Assembly: GCA_026826555.1 (NCBI GenBank)
Contig: JAKSZT010037307.1
Location: 2,991,879 to 3,055,878, forward strand
DNA from: Tolypeutes matacus
Lineage: Eukaryota; Chordata; Mammalia; Cingulata; Chlamyphoridae
Length of the DNA: 64,000 nucleotides
Reading direction: 5' to 3'
The notes under the pieces were generated by a model. The model did no database searches. It was not told the DNA's origin and saw only the letters and a list, made by a program, of their open reading frames with translations. The translations under genes and the position numbers were made by a program. Positions 51,201 to 63,848 of the stretch are shown piece after piece. How positions within the stretch are numbered: position 1 is the stretch's first letter; every line of letters begins with the position of its first letter.

Positions 51201-51759
51201 GTCAGAGAGCATCACCACCCCGACCCCGTTATCGTCTTCCTCCAGAAAACTCCCAGGCACAGGACAGCGAGGGCAGTGTTGCTTTTTCCCTTTCTACCCA
51301 TGTTTTTGACATCTTCAAATAACCAGTATTATAAATTCATGAGCCAGTCAGGTTACCAGAAACATTTCGATGGCATGAAATCAACAAAGAAGCTTGATAG
51401 CTTTCTAGAGCACCCATGGTTTTTCTTAAAATTTTAAAAATGGTCATATCTTAGAACTCCCTTTTTCACTTCATGAAAAATTAGTTGCTTCTACTATGTG
51501 CAAGAATTATGTCTCTTCTTAAATAAAATAATCAGGCAAAGAAGGCCGTGAGAAGGCTCTTAATGTTGGTTCTTACTGCCGCTGTCCCTCTACCCAGGTC
51601 ACTATAGCAGTGACCTCCAGGGCCTCCATGCAGCCAGGTTTTCTTTTTTCTCTCTGTCTGGTTAATTTTCCTAACATAAAACTCTGCTCTAGAACCTGCA
51701 GTGGCTCCCATACATGACAGGTCAAAATGAACATGGGTGTGGCCTTTTTCTTACTTATA
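48201..51759 (+). other. Presumed IP6K2 intron, mostly unique
   Basis: About 3.5 kb with strikingly few repeats compared with the rest of the window. Apart from the candidate UTR exon at 49207-49402 I see no gene-like feature. Confidence 0.4.
49207..49402 (+). other. Candidate second UTR exon of the downstream gene
   Basis: A non-repetitive, more GC-rich segment stands out from AT-rich intron. It follows a pyrimidine tract with AG (ttttttctgtgcttggag) and ends at gag|gtgaaa. It holds only short frames, as expected of 5' UTR. The acceptor is mediocre and no IP6K2 coding similarity is visible, so this is a weak call. Confidence 0.22.
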
Positions 51760-52040
51760 TGCTGGCTCCCAGCAATTCCGCTTCCAGGAATTGTTCTTTC
51801 AGAAACACTTCCACAGGTGTGCAAAGACAAATAGCACAGATGACTGCCATTAGGGAAGGCAGTAAATACATTATGATTATGAATGAATATTATACAGCTT
51901 TTAAAAGGAATCATATATAGAGCTATGGAAAGACATCCAAGGTGTACAGTTTAGTGGGGAAATGGCAAAACAACATGTACAGCCCAATCCTATATATGTA
52001 AAGAATAGAAAATACATTGAAGAAAATCTGGAGGATTGAA
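51760..52040 (+). mobile_element. Old sense L1 3' end
   Basis: cagcaattccgcttccagga through agctatggaaagacatccaa follows the common L1 3' pattern. Confidence 0.5.
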
Positions 52041-52304
52041 GAGAACCCAAATTAATACTGGTGGCCATTTTATCAGATGTGTAATCAGTTAAAAAAAAAA
52101 AAATCATGGTTTTTAAGGGCTAAGCGGACATTTCTCTCAACACTTCGTTCCTCTGCCTGACATTGAAACCCCTTTTCCTTATTCTTCTTCCACAAATAAA
52201 AGCTTAATATGCTCTCATCCCTGGGACACACCTTGTACTGTCAGGCCCACTCTCTGACCTCCTCCTGTTGAACTCCTTGGAGGAACTGTGGAATTGCAGA
52301 CTCA

Positions 52305-52475
52305 CGAGGACAGCTCACATTTGGGGAGTGTTTAGCATGTGAACCAGGCAGCAGGCTAGGAATTTAATTTTGCTTCCACCTCATGGCAGCTCTGTGAAAC
52401 TGCCCTGTTACCCTACAGGTGAAGGCAGAGGCACTGAGTGTAGGTAAAGTATCACTTAGGGCCCATTATAAGGCA
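52305..52475 (-). mobile_element. MIR SINE remnant, antisense
   Basis: gcagctctgtgaaactgccc and aggtgaaggcagaggcactg follow the reverse of the MIR core and 3' half. Confidence 0.45.
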
Positions 52476-52569
52476 GTTCCCAATTTCCCAGGGAGAAGAT
52501 TTTAAAAGATTTTTTGTTACAACTTGAGTGTATGAATTTAAAGGGATGTAGATGAAAGTCAGATTTCTC

Positions 52570-52990
52570 ATTATATTATTTTTTATTGTACATACATACA
52601 GTCAGTTCTTGTTACTCAAAGTCACGGCGAACACCAAATTAGCAAATACTGAACCACTGCCCCCATGGGAAGTACAGGATTAGGTTCCTGAGAGCCTCTG
52701 GTCACAACGCATTCATCAACCAATCATTACATAAACTTGTATTGACAATTTCTGTTTAAAGACACTTAATCTAAAAATATATATAGTTGATTCATGTATT
52801 TCCTTCATAAGGCAAATGACTGCCTGCTTGCACTTAGGAACACTACACAGCGTTTCAGCACTATTCTTAGGGGACCATTTTAAACAGTGAAGTCACCAAA
52901 GAAAAAAAGCACAACGATGTGAAAAATGTGGCACTAAATATACCACGAAAAGGAGTATGAGAGCTGCAACAAGAAAGCAGAGCGTCACCT
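52570..52990 (+). other. Unassigned, possible old DNA transposon
   Basis: cagtcagttcttgttactca..aggttcctgagagcctctgg resembles old mammalian DNA transposon text, but I cannot name the family. Confidence 0.3.
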
Positions 52991-53475
52991 TGCTTTACCA
53001 CATTTTACTTCACCGTCAGTTGGATATTTGGATTGTTTCCACATTTTGGCTATTATGAATAATGTTGCTGTGAACATTCATATACAAGTTTTTGTAAGGA
53101 CATATGTTTTCATTTCTGTTGGGTATGTATCTAGGAGTGGAATTGAATTGCAGGGTCGTATGGTAATTCTGTGTTTAATCATTTGAGGAACTGCCAGAAG
53201 ACTTTTCCAAAGCAGCTGTACCATTTCCCATGCCCACCAGCAGTGTATGAGGGTTCTCCTTTCTCCACGTTCTTCTAGCACTTATGTCTCTCTAATTCTA
53301 GCCAGCCTATTGGGAGGCAAATAGAATCTCTTGTGGTTTTGAGTGGCATTTTATTGACAGCTAATGATGATGAGCATACTTTTCTTTGCTTATTGGCCAT
53401 TTATTTATCATTTTTGAAAAAATGTCTATTCGATTCCTTTGCCTATTTTTAAATTGGATTATTTGTCTTTTTGTT
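52991..53475 (-). mobile_element. Antisense L1 fragment
   Basis: Antisense L1 3' text (tggatatttggattgtttcc, aggaactgccagaagacttt). Confidence 0.75.
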
Positions 53476-54254
53476 TAATTCACATACCATTAAAATTTAC
53501 CCATTTAAAATATACAATTCAATGGCTTTTAATACATTTACAGATTTGTGCAACCATCACCACCGTCAATTTGAGAACATTTCATCACCTCAAAAAGAAA
53601 GCCCTTACCCTTTAGTTATCACTTCCCCCACTCCTCTATGACCTCCAGCCCTAAGCAGCCACTAATTTACGTATGTCTTATTGACTTGCCCATTCTGGAC
53701 ACTTCATGCAAATGGAATCCTATAATATATGGTCTTTTGTGACTGGCTTCTTTCACTTAGTATAATGTTTTCAAGGTTCATCCATGTTGTAGCATGTTTC
53801 AGCACTTAATTCCTTTTTGTGGCTGAATTCCCACTGTATGGCTCTATCACATTTGTTCATCCACCATTTGGGTTGGGAACATTTGGGTTGTTTGTACCTT
53901 TGGACTATGTGAATAATGATGCTGTGAACATTTGTGTACAAGTTTTTGTTTGGATATATGTTTTCATTTTTCTTGGGATTGCTGGGTAATTTGGTAATTC
54001 TGTGTTGAACCATTTGTGGAACTGCCAGGCTATTTTCCAAAGTGACTGTACCTTTTAACCTTCACACCAGTAGTCTTTGGGGATTCAGATTTCTCCACAT
54101 CCTCAATAAAACTTGTCATCTGACATTTTGATTCTCACCATCCTCATGGGTGTGAAGCAGTATCTCATCATGGCTTTGATTTGCATTTCACTGATGACTA
54201 GTGATGTTGAGCATCTTTTTCATGTGCTTATGGGCCATTTTGTATATCTTCTTT

Positions 54255-54444
54255 TTTTTTTTTTTTTTTTTTTAAAGATTTTATTTATTTATTCATTTAT
54301 CCCCCCCTTGCTGCTTGTGCTCGCTGGGTCAGCCAACCACGCCGTGCGGGCGGGCCTGCCCTCACCAGGAGGCCCCGGGAACCGAACCTGGGGCCTCCCA
54401 TATGGTAAACGGGAGCCCCACTGATTGAGCCACAGCCGCTTCCC
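54255..54444 (-). mobile_element. Young Dasypus-type SINE
   Basis: Full-length antisense copy with exact duplication tgtatatcttcttt at 54241-54254 and 54445-54458. Confidence 0.94.
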
Positions 54445-54809
54445 TGTATATCTTCTTTGGAGAAATGTCTCTGAAGTCTTTTGCCCATTTTTTAATTGGA
54501 TTTGTCTTTTTTGTTATTGAGTTGTAGGAGTTCTTTATATATTCTGGATATCAAATCCTTATCAGAGATGTGGTTTCCAGATATTTTGTCCCATTCTGTG
54601 GGTTATCTTTTCACTTCCTTGACAATGTCCTTCGATGCACAAGTCTTTAAGTTTGAAGAAGTCTTCTTTATCTCTTTTTTTCCCTTTTGTTACTTATGCC
54701 TTTTGTGTGAAGTCTAAGAAACCATTGTCTAATATAAGGTCCTGAAGATGTTCCCCTGTGTTTTCTTATAGGGTTTAGATAGTTTTAGCTCTTTGATCCA
54801 TTTTGAGTT

Positions 54810-55196
54810 TTTTTTTTTTTTTTTAAGATTTATTTTGTTTTATTTTTTATCTCCCCCCCTTCCATCATCGTTTTGCGCTTGCTGTCTGCTCTCTGTGTCT
54901 GTTCGTTGTGTGCTCTCTTTCTGCTCATCTTTTTAGGAGGCACCGGGAACTGAACCTGGGACCTCCAATGTGGGAAGGAGGTGCCCAGTCGCTTGAGCCA
55001 CATCCGCTCCCTGCTTGTTGTGTCTCCTTGTTGCATCACCTGGTTGTGTCCTTTTGTTGCATCATCTGGTTATGTCAGCTCCCCGCACCAGCCTGTCGCG
55101 TCAGCTCATTGTCTTGCTCGTCTTCTTTAGGAAGCACCGGGAACTGAATCCCATGTGGTAGGCGGGTATCCAGCTGCTGAACCACATACTCATCCC
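54810..55196 (-). mobile_element. Composite SINE, antisense
   Basis: Two-unit element with tgagtt of the host L1 on both sides (54804 and 55197). Confidence 0.82.
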
Positions 55197-55345
55197 TGAG
55201 TTAATTTTTGTATATGGCGGGAGGTAGGGGTCCACTTTGATTCTTTTGCATGTGGATATCCAGATTTCCCTGCACCATTTGAAGAAACTATTCTGTCCCT
55301 CATTGAGTGGAATTGGCACCCTTGTCAAAAATCAACTGACCATAG

Positions 55346-55496
55346 GGAAGCGGCTGTGGCTCCATCAGTAGGGCTCCCGTTTACCATATGGGAGGCCCCA
55401 GGTTCAGTTCCCGGGGCCTCCTGGTGAAGGCAAGCCCGCCCGCGCGGCGTGGTTAGCTGACCCAGCGAGCACAAGCAGCAAGGGGGGGATAAATGA

Positions 55497-55526
<30 letters not shown>
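55346..55526 (+). mobile_element. Young Dasypus-type SINE
   Basis: Sense copy with a shortened tail; exact duplication atcaactgaccatag at 55331-55345 and 55527-55541. Confidence 0.94.
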
Positions 55527-55528
<2 letters not shown>

Positions 55529-55985
55529 CAACTGACCATAGATGTCAGGGTTTATTTCTGAACTCTCAAGTCTCTTGCATTGATCTATATGTAATGTCCT
55601 TATACTAGTATCACACTGTTCTGATTACTCTAGCTTTGTAATAAGTTTAAAATCGGGAAGTATGATCCTCTAACTTTGTTCTTCTTTTTTTCAAGATGGC
55701 TTTGGCTTTTTGGGGCTCCTTACCCTTCCATATAAATTTGACAATTGGCTTTTCTGTTTTTGCAAAGAAGGCTGTTGGGCTTTTGATTGGGATTGAGTTG
55801 AATCTGTAAGTTAGTTGCTTTGCATAGAATTTGTCATCTTAATATTTAGTATTGCAGTTAGTGAACATGGGATTTCCTTCCATTTGTTTGGGTCATCTTT
55901 AATTTTTTTCAACAATATTTTGTAGTATTCTACAAAACTTCACATCCTTGGTTAAATTTATTCCTAGATAATTTATTCTTTTACA

Positions 55986-56900
55986 TGTTATTGTAACTGG
56001 ATTACTTTACTATTTTTTTATTAGAGAAGTTGTGTACTTAGAAAACAATCATGCATAATGTGCAGAATTCCCATACAATACCCCTCCACCAATGCCTTAC
56101 ATTGTTGTGGAACATTTGTTACAGATTATGAAAGAACATAATCAGACAATTACTACTAACTATGGCTATAGGGTACATTTGGTATTTTTTTTCCATCCCT
56201 CCCCCCCATTAATAACACAGTACCTTTTTTGACATTGATGCAAGAATATTACATTATTGCTATTAACCATAGTCTTACCACTTTGTAATACTGACGTACA
56301 TTTGTTCTACTTCATAGAGGAACGTTCTTGTATTTGTGCTACTAACCACAGTCCTCATCCATCACCAGGTTCACTGTTATTCAGTCCCAAGATTATTCTC
56401 TAGCTTTCTTTCAATTGACATTTACATCCCTAGACTACCCTTTTCAGCCCCAATGCCATTTATAAACCAGCCATGTTAGTTATACTTACTATAATAATGT
56501 GTTATCAACTCTATTTCCACATTTTTACAGTCAAGCTAATTAAAAATACTACATACATTAAGCATCAGTACCCCTTCTTAGTCCTCATCCTATCTCCTAG
56601 TAACCCCTACTCTAGGTTTTACCTCTATGTGTTTATTCTTTGTATTTAGTTCATAATAGTGAGACCATACAATATTTGTCCTTTTGTGTCTGGCTTATTT
56701 CATTTAGCATAATGTCCTGAGGGTTCATCCATGTTATCATATGTGTCCCAATTCCATTTCTTCTTACAGCAGCATAGTATTCCATCGTATATATATGCCA
56801 CATTTTGTTTATCCATTCATTGGTTGATGGACACTTGGGTTGTTTCCATCTTTTGGCAATTGTGAATAATGCTGCTGTGAACATCGGTGTACAAAGGATA
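55986..56900 (-). mobile_element. Antisense L1 3' UTR, same family as 7800-9060
   Basis: The series gcaagaatattacattattg, attattctctagctttcttt and aagctaattaaaaatactac matches the 3' UTR at 8600-9030 in order. It ends near 56890 in ORF2-end text. Confidence 0.8.
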
Positions 56901-57575
56901 TAGGGAAAAAGGTACAAAGAACACTGTCTCTACGTATCTACAAATTATAGAGGCTTTAAGGTTTAACAGAATGGGTTTAGCTTTATCAGTGAGGCTCTTT
57001 CTAAATGTATGGGCCTTATCATCCCAGTCACGCTGTGGCCTGGTGCCCACACACCTGCAGTGGGATCCTTCTGACTGCTCTCTGCTTCTGGGGTCCTCCT
57101 ATCCCTGTGTATCCCTCTCTCCACTGGCTCATCAGTCTTCCTGAAACTTCTCACCCTGGTGTGTTTTAAAAGCTACCACCACACCATACTAGAGGCATTA
57201 AATCAGAGCCTGGGGACCAAGACACATGGCTCCCACTTGGAGCCAGTCCCACCATTGCCCAGCCCTGAGGATGGAGAGAGGAAGCAGGCCAGTGCCATCC
57301 AGCTGGCCCTGCTGTCATTTGTGGGGGTACACTACAGGTGGTTGCACCAGGCAGGTTGCCATTTTCCACATGGGCAGTTGGGGGGGGGGGGTTCTACTAA
57401 TTCAGCAAATTTCTTGGCCCTGGATCATGACCCATATCCTGCTTAGGTGCACCTTAGATTCAGGTGTCTGTTTTCAGATATTTTTTCCAGTCTCTTTCAA
57501 GATTTTATGTGTTTTTTTCAGTATAAATTTTCTTTAATAGGGTTCTCTTCTAAATGAAGTTATACTAATTCATTT
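56901..57575 (+). other. Intron, nothing recognised
   Basis: Presumed IP6K2 intron without recognised element. Confidence 0.4.
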
Positions 57576-57675
57576 TTTTTGTTTTGTTTTGTTTTTTAAG
57601 TAGGTACCAGGGACTGAACCTGGGACCTCATAAATGTGAAGCAGGCGCTCAACCACTGAGCTACACCTGCTCCCC
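57576..57675 (-). mobile_element. tRNA-Ala-like monomer SINE, antisense
   Basis: The minus strand reads aggtgtagctcagtggttga..ggttcagtccctggtacct. Flanks tatactaattc and tatgctaattc are the target duplication. Confidence 0.85.
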
Positions 57676-57707
57676 TATGCTAATTCGGTTTTACAAGAAT
57701 TAAGTGA

Positions 57708-57805
57708 GGGGGGCGGATGTGGCTCAAATGGTTGAGCGTCCGTCTGCCATATGGAGGGACCTGGGTTCGATCCCTGGGACCTCCTGGTAAAAAAAAAAAA
57801 AAAAA
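57708..57805 (+). mobile_element. Short tRNA-like SINE
   Basis: 98-bp monomer ending in poly(A), exact duplication aagaattaagtga at 57695-57707 and 57806-57818. Confidence 0.92.
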
Positions 57806-57908
57806 AAGAATTAAGTGAGTAACACCTCTCCCATTGACTGCACCAGCGTGATCCGTATATGGTGACCAAAAGTTAACATTCTAGTAACAAGAGTCTCTAT
57901 CCTTTATG

Positions 57909-58100
57909 CTTTTTTTTTTTTTTTTTTGAGATTAATTTTATTTACTTAATTTTTTTCTTAATTTATCCCCGCCTTCCCCCAGATGGTTCTCTTCTGGCTG
58001 CTCATTGTTCGCTCACCTTCTCCAGGAGGCACCGGGAACTGAACCTGGGACCTCCCACATGAGAGAGGAGTGCCCAACGGACTAAGCCACATCTGCTCCC
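57909..58100 (-). mobile_element. Short SINE, antisense
   Basis: Single tRNA-like unit with B box at gaactgaacctgg; tcctttatg duplicated at 57900 and 58101. Confidence 0.82.
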
Positions 58101-58109
58101 TCCTTTATG

Positions 58110-59480
58110 TTTTTAAGATGCCACTTAGTTCAGGCTGAAATGGTAGCGAGGTATCTCTTAGATGTACGCTCCAAGTCAGAACAGGTTGGAAAATAAACAT
58201 GTAGTCACGGCAGAAAAGTTGTGCCTTCGTTTTAAATGCTAGTGAGAAGTTACTATTGCTAAAGTGATGTGGTCAGCACCTACAGCACCCTACCCACAAA
58301 AATGAAAAATGGATGCCAGCTACAGCTGTCATTCTTGGAACCCTCGCTGAGCTGGGCCCTTCACCTGTGTTCTCCCTTTCATTTCTCGGCTGCTCTGTGA
58401 GGTGATCAGAAGTGTCTCATCCCACTCTGGACTGAAGAAGAAAGGCTTTGGGTTTCCTTAACCCTGTGACTTAGGTTCAGAGCCCTGGTACCTGATGTCA
58501 CAAGCCGCTGTAGGCAGCTAGAATCAGCCCAGGCCCCTTATGCCTGCTTTCTCTCTTGGAGAACTCAACGCTTTCTTTGCACCGTGGGTTTTTCTTAACT
58601 CCTCTTACAAATGTATTTATCTGAAACTCATAATTGCTCAAAATGGGAGATCATTTAGTGTTGTTTGTATTCTCTATGTTCTCTTACTTGGTACACTATA
58701 CATGTTTTAGAAGCTTGGTGTCCAATCCCAAGCCTGGGGAAGAGTACAACTTTTCTTTCTGTGCAGTAAGATTTGTTAGAGATCTGAAAGCTCTAGTGTT
58801 TGTGTTTCCACACTTAGTTTGCAAGAAGGTGCCCACTTGGTTTCTGGGCTTGATCTTACAGGGCTGGGTTTGTGGGCTGCTGCTGTCTTGCCCAGGCTGG
58901 CCCTCGGGTGCTGTGCCCCAAATCCCTTGGGCCACCTTGCTGAACTTTGACCCCTCCTGTTAGAGAAGCCCACCCACTACAGTTCCTTGCTTTGAGCCTG
59001 TGTTCCTCTTTTACTTTGGGCTGCTCCAGGGCCATTGGGCTTTCTCAGCCATAGCTTCACACTCAAAAGTGAGGTTCCCTGTGGGCTGTGTGTGCACTCT
59101 TCTCAGGTCTCTTGGGGAATGTAAAGATCTTGCATATCCCTTCAATGCTGGTTTTTGTTTTTTGTTTTTGTTTTTTTAAGAATAATAGATATTATTTTTA
59201 CAAGAATAAAACTAAATTGGCTACATATTTTCATTGTGACCCTCGTTTACCAAGATCCTCATCTGCCCCAGCCTGATGGAGAGCCTGCCGCTACACAAAT
59301 CTGATGTTGTTGCTGAGGCTGCAGCGGCATTGGTCTTGAGCTTGCCTGACTCCAGGCCTGCCAGCTTTCTGATGCCCATTGTAGATTTGCTTTAATTCTA
59401 AATGGGGTCTCTGGGCTATACCATAGTGTGGTCCTTGCCTCTCACGAGCAGGGAGTGATAGGAGACCTCTGGGGAGTTTC
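58110..59480 (+). other. Intron, mostly unassigned; MIR-like part
   Basis: About 58330-58500 resembles antisense MIR (gctctgtgaggtgatcagaa). The rest shows nothing I recognise. Confidence 0.35.
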
Positions 59481-59494
59481 CAGTTTAGCTTCTT

Positions 59495-59687
59495 CTTCTT
59501 TTTTTTTTTTTTTTTTAAGATTTTATTTATTTATTCATTTATCCCCCCCTTGCCGCCCGCGCTCGCCGGGTCAGCCAACCACGCCGTGCGGGCGGGCCCG
59601 CCCTCACCAGGAGGCCCCGGGAACCGAACCCGGGGCCCCCCATATGGCAAACGGGAGCCCCACTGATTGAGCCACAGCTGCTTCCCT
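59495..59687 (-). mobile_element. Young Dasypus-type SINE
   Basis: Full-length antisense copy with exact duplication cagtttagcttctt at 59481-59494 and 59688-59701. Confidence 0.94.
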
Positions 59688-59917
59688 CAGTTTAGCTTCT
59701 TTGACAGGGTACCCTATAGTGGTAAGGTGGGCAGTAATAAAACAATGCAAAATAAACACCCATCAGTGACCAGATGCATTTCAAAAGTGTGCAGCATGCC
59801 TCGTGTTGATAATTATACTTCCTGGGTGATTGGTGTGGGTTGGATGATAATTGTAGTGGGTGCCTTTGGAGTTCTCTGATGCTCGGTGTGCAGCAGGTGC
59901 ACACAGCACAGTAGTGA

Positions 59918-60330
59918 CTGAGGCATATTCTGTGGAGTGCCTGCTCTGAGCTGGTGCTGTTCTGGACTCAGGAGTCTTAGCAGTGAACAGAGCATTTAAT
60001 CTCTGAAATCATGGCTCTTTCTTTCCAATGTGGGGAGACAGACAGTAAACAAGACAAATAAGAAAACATGTAGGACGTTAGATGGTGTTAAGTGCTGATG
60101 AGAAAATAAAGCAGGAGTTACGTAAGAGTGTGGATGGGGGCTGTGGCACTTGTAGATAGGTTGGCCAAGGAAGAGCTCATTAAAGAGATGACATTTAAAG
60201 AGCTGAAGGAGGGAAGAGAGTGAGCTAAGGGAATATCTGGGGAAGTGTGTACCAAGCAGAGAGAATGGCAAGTGCAGAGGCCCTGAGGTGGGTATGTGCA
60301 AGGCACATTTTGGGAAGCCAGTGTGGTTGG
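59918..60330 (-). mobile_element. L2 LINE 3' end, antisense
   Basis: ctgttctggactcaggagtc, ggggagacagacagtaaaca and gcagaggccctgaggtgggt follow the reverse of the L2 3' region in order. Confidence 0.6.
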
Positions 60331-60883
60331 AGCAGACTTGATGCTGATTTTTATTTCCTTATGAGTGTCTTAAGGAAAGGCTTATTGGACCTTTAGGTTC
60401 TGTTTCGCTTGTTTGCGTGTGAAGGATGCTTTTGCTTTTGTTCTACATTGGAAAGAAGATAGCCATGCAACTGGTAAAGTTTGCCAGTGTTGAGACCCTG
60501 ATAAAAAGACTTTCAAAGTGAGCAGATGAGTTTAGGATGTGTTGGTATTAGCAGTGATTGTCATAGATTATGAAGAAACATAGCGCTCCCTGAAAGTCTC
60601 TGCTAGTAGCGGGTACCTTCACCGCAGTCAGGGAGAAGCCTTTAGCCTTTCCTTTGACCAAGGTGGCGACAGCCCATGCTGAGATTGGCCAGAGTGACTC
60701 AAGATGCCTACCGTGTGGCAAATGAGCCCACTTAGAGTGAATGGGAAGGTAAATTTCAGTTAATGTGTTTGCGTCTAGAAACTATTTAACAGCTGATATG
60801 ATCTTTTAAAAAATAACTTTTCTGATGATTAATATATACTCCTTATAAAAAATTTGTAAATTAAAAGAAGTATAAAGAAGAAA
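60331..60883 (+). other. Intron, nothing recognised
   Basis: No element or exon seen. Confidence 0.4.
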
Positions 60884-60896
60884 ACAGGGAAGTGGC

Positions 60897-61070
60897 TGTG
60901 GCTCAATCAGTGGGGCTCCCGTTTGCCATGTGGGAGGCCCCGGGTTCGGTTCCCGGGGCCTCCTGGTGAGGGCAGGCCCGCCCGCACTGCGTCGTTAGCT
61001 GACCCGGCGAGCACAAGCAGCAAGGGGGGGATAAATGAATAAATAAATAAAATCTTAAAAAAAAAAAAAA
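60897..61070 (+). mobile_element. Young Dasypus-type SINE
   Basis: Full-length sense copy; target duplication aaagaagaaaaca before it, followed after it by a (GAA)n-expanded copy. Confidence 0.92.
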
Positions 61071-62070
61071 GAAGAAGAAGAAGAAAACAATCCCTTCAAA
61101 AAAGGATTCCTTTATTGAAGTATAATTTACATACAGTAAGATTTCTCAATTTTAAGTATATAATCCCATGAGTTTTGACAAATGTATGCAGTCATATAAC
61201 CATGATCCCCATCACAACACAGAACATTTCCGTAGCCTCTTTTCCCCCTTTCCAGTCCATCCCATTCCCCCACCCTTTGCCCCTCTGGCAACTGCTTATC
61301 TGCTTTCTGCCAAGATAGTTTTACCTTTTCTAGAACTTCAAAAGTGGACTCATGCAGATGTAGTGTTTTGTGATTGGATTCTTTCACTTAGTATAATGCT
61401 TTTGTTGCATGTACCTAGTACATTCCTTTTTATTGCTGATGACTATATCATTGTATAGATAGATAGATAGATATGCTACAGTTCATTCATTCACCCGGTT
61501 AATGGGCATTTGGGTTGTTTCCACCTTTTGGCTATTATGAATAGGGCTGCTATGAATATTTGTCTACAAATTCTTATGTGGACATAGGTTTTCATTTCTC
61601 TTAGGTAAATGCCTAGAAGTGGGATGGCTGGGTCATATTAGTAAGTGAATGTTTAATTTTTATAAGAAAATACCAAACTGTTTTCCAAAGTGGCTGTACA
61701 GGTTTTGCATTTCTACTGGCTACATATGAGAGTTCCAGTTTCTCTATATCTTTGGCAGCACTTGTTATTGTCAGTCTTTTTAATTTTAGCCATCCTGGTG
61801 GGTGTTCAGTTGTATTTCAAGTGGTTTTAATTTGCAGTTCCCTAGTGACTAATGATGTTGAGCATCTTTTCATGTGTTTTTTTATGACCATTAGATAGCT
61901 TCTTTGTTGAGGTGTCTGTTCCAATTTTTTGCCCATTTTCTTATTGAGTTGATTGTCTTATTGAGTTGAAGAGTTCTTTATATATTCTAGATACAAGCCC
62001 TCAGTCAGCTATGTTTTACAAATGTTTTCTCCCCAGTCTCTGATTTACCTTTTCCTTTTCTTAACATTTT

Positions 62071-62719
62071 TTTTCTTTTTTCTTTTTCTTTATTTTAAAG
62101 TGAAGAAATATATACATTTTATTCCTTCATTTCTTGATGGATTGTACATTAAAGTTTCAAGAATGTCTCGTGTTTATTCAGAACTAATATTAAGACTCAA
62201 GGTAGAACAATACTGTATGTAAAATTAATTATGCTATCATAATTGGAAAGGAAGAAAACAGTCATCCATTCCTCAAAGATGAAATAATTGCCAACCCCAA
62301 GGAAAAGAGTGTCTTTTGAAAAATTATTTAAAATTTATGTAAAAGCATAGAATGATTGCTGAAATAGGCCAATATCCATTTTTTGTGTTGTATAATTTGC
62401 CATTATAAAATGTACTAGAAAATGTAAGATACTTTTTTTTTTTTTTTTTTTTTAAATATTTTAAAAGATGCTTAGATTACATAAATGTTACACAAAAATT
62501 ACAGGGATTCCCATGTTCCCCACCTCCCACACCCTCCCACATAAACATCCTTCATTAGTGTGGCTCATCACCTGCAATGGATATACAGATCCTGGGGCTC
62601 TGCCACTGAGCATGGACCACAGTTCACATCGTAGACCCCACTCTCTCCCACACAGTTCTGCATGCTATATGCTAATGTAATGGCCTATATCTGTCGTAAT
62701 GTCACTCAGGATAATTTCC
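62071..62719 (-). mobile_element. L1 3' UTR with 3' transduced flank
   Basis: Exact taacatttt at 62062-62070 and 62720-62728 brackets one insertion. Read on the minus strand it has an L1 3' UTR piece (62716 down to 62454), an internal poly(A) (62453-62432), about 330 bp of non-L1 sequence with AATAAA motifs (minus strand, at 62118-62123 and 62089-62094), then a terminal A-rich tail. Confidence 0.7.
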
Positions 62720-63050
62720 TAACATTTTCTTTTGAAGAGCCAAAGTCTTTAATTTTGATGAAATCCAATGTCTTTTTTTTTTTTTTTTCTTTAATGGTTT
62801 TTTGTGTCCTAAGAAATCTTTGCCTAAAACAGGGTTATAAAAGTTTGTTCCTGTTTTCTTTTAGACGCTTCATAGTCTGAGCTTTTACGTTTAGATCTTA
62901 CATTTCAAGTGACTTTTTCTATCAGGTGTGGAGTGAGAGTTCACACTATTGTTGTTATTGTTATTGTTATTAGGCATATGGATAGCCAGTTGTTCCAACC
63001 TCGGTTATTAAAAGAACTGTTTCCTCACTGAATTGCTTTGGCACCTGCGT

Positions 63051-63707
63051 TAATTTCCTAGGGCTGCCATATCAAATTACCACAAACTAGGTGGCTTAAA
63101 ACAGCAAAAAGGCCCGGGGGGTGGGGGATGTGTGTGGCTCGAACAGTTGAGTGCCTGCCTCCCACATGAGAGGTCCTAGGTTCAGTTCCCAGTGCCTCCT
63201 AAAGAAGACAAACAATGAGCAGACAACAAGCAAAACAGATGAGGGAGCCATCTCGGGGGGAGGGGGAGGGATTAAAAAATTCTAAATTTATTTTAAAAAA
63301 AGAACAGAAATTTATTCTCTTAAATTTCTGGAGGCTGGAAGTCTGAACTCGAGATATGTGGCTGGGCCTTCTTCCCTCCAAAAGCTCTAGGGGGAAGAAT
63401 CCTTCCTTGCCTCTTCGAGCTTCCCATCGCCCTGTGCTCCTTGGCTTGAAGCAGCATAACTCCAGTCTCTGCTTCTGTTTTTACTTGGCCTTCTTTTCTG
63501 TGTGTGTCTCTCTCTGTGTCCTCTGCTCTTCCTATAAGGGCGCGAGTCATTAGATTTAGGGCTTGCCCCCCCCTCCCATAAATCCAGAATAATTTAATCT
63601 CAAGATCCTTAACTAATCACATCTGCAAAGAATATTCCAGATAAAGCCACATTCCAGGGTTCCCAGTGGACATGACTTTTGGGGGGGGGCACTGTTCAAC
63701 CCACTAC
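63051..63707 (-). mobile_element. MLT1-type MaLR LTR, antisense
   Basis: ttcctagggctgccatatca, accacaaactaggtggctta and ttcaacccactaca are the reverse of the well-known MLT1 LTR. A SINE (63110-63300) is nested inside. Confidence 0.85.
63110..63300 (+). mobile_element. Short SINE nested in the MLT1 LTR
   Basis: Single tRNA-like unit (ggctcgaacagttgagtgcc, ggttcagttccc) with an A-rich tail. Confidence 0.8.
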
Positions 63708-63733
63708 AGAGCCTTTGTCAAAAATTAATTGGT

Positions 63734-63743
63734 NNNNNNNNNN
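63734..63743. other. Assembly gap, 10 N
   Basis: Ten N between aattaattggt and the right part of a SINE. The real gap is probably longer, see findings. Confidence 0.99.
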
Positions 63744-63848
63744 AGACACAGAGAATTGTCCAGCGAATGGACACAAAACAGCAAATGGGGAAGGGGGGGG
63801 TGTTAAAATGGATAAAGTAAATAAATCTTTAAAAAAATTTTTTTTTTT
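63744..63848 (+). mobile_element. Composite SINE right part, left part lost in the gap
   Basis: agacacagagaattgtccag..aaataaatctttaaa is the right end of the composite family. aattggt occurs before the gap and after the tail (63849-63855) as target duplication. Confidence 0.82.

Larger units (their letters stand above)
53476..55985 (-). mobile_element. Antisense L1, 3' UTR and ORF2 3' third
   Basis: A second antisense L1 starts immediately after the first (aattcacataccattaaaat) and runs through ORF2 text to about 55985, interrupted by three SINEs (54255, 54810, 55346). Confidence 0.8.
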
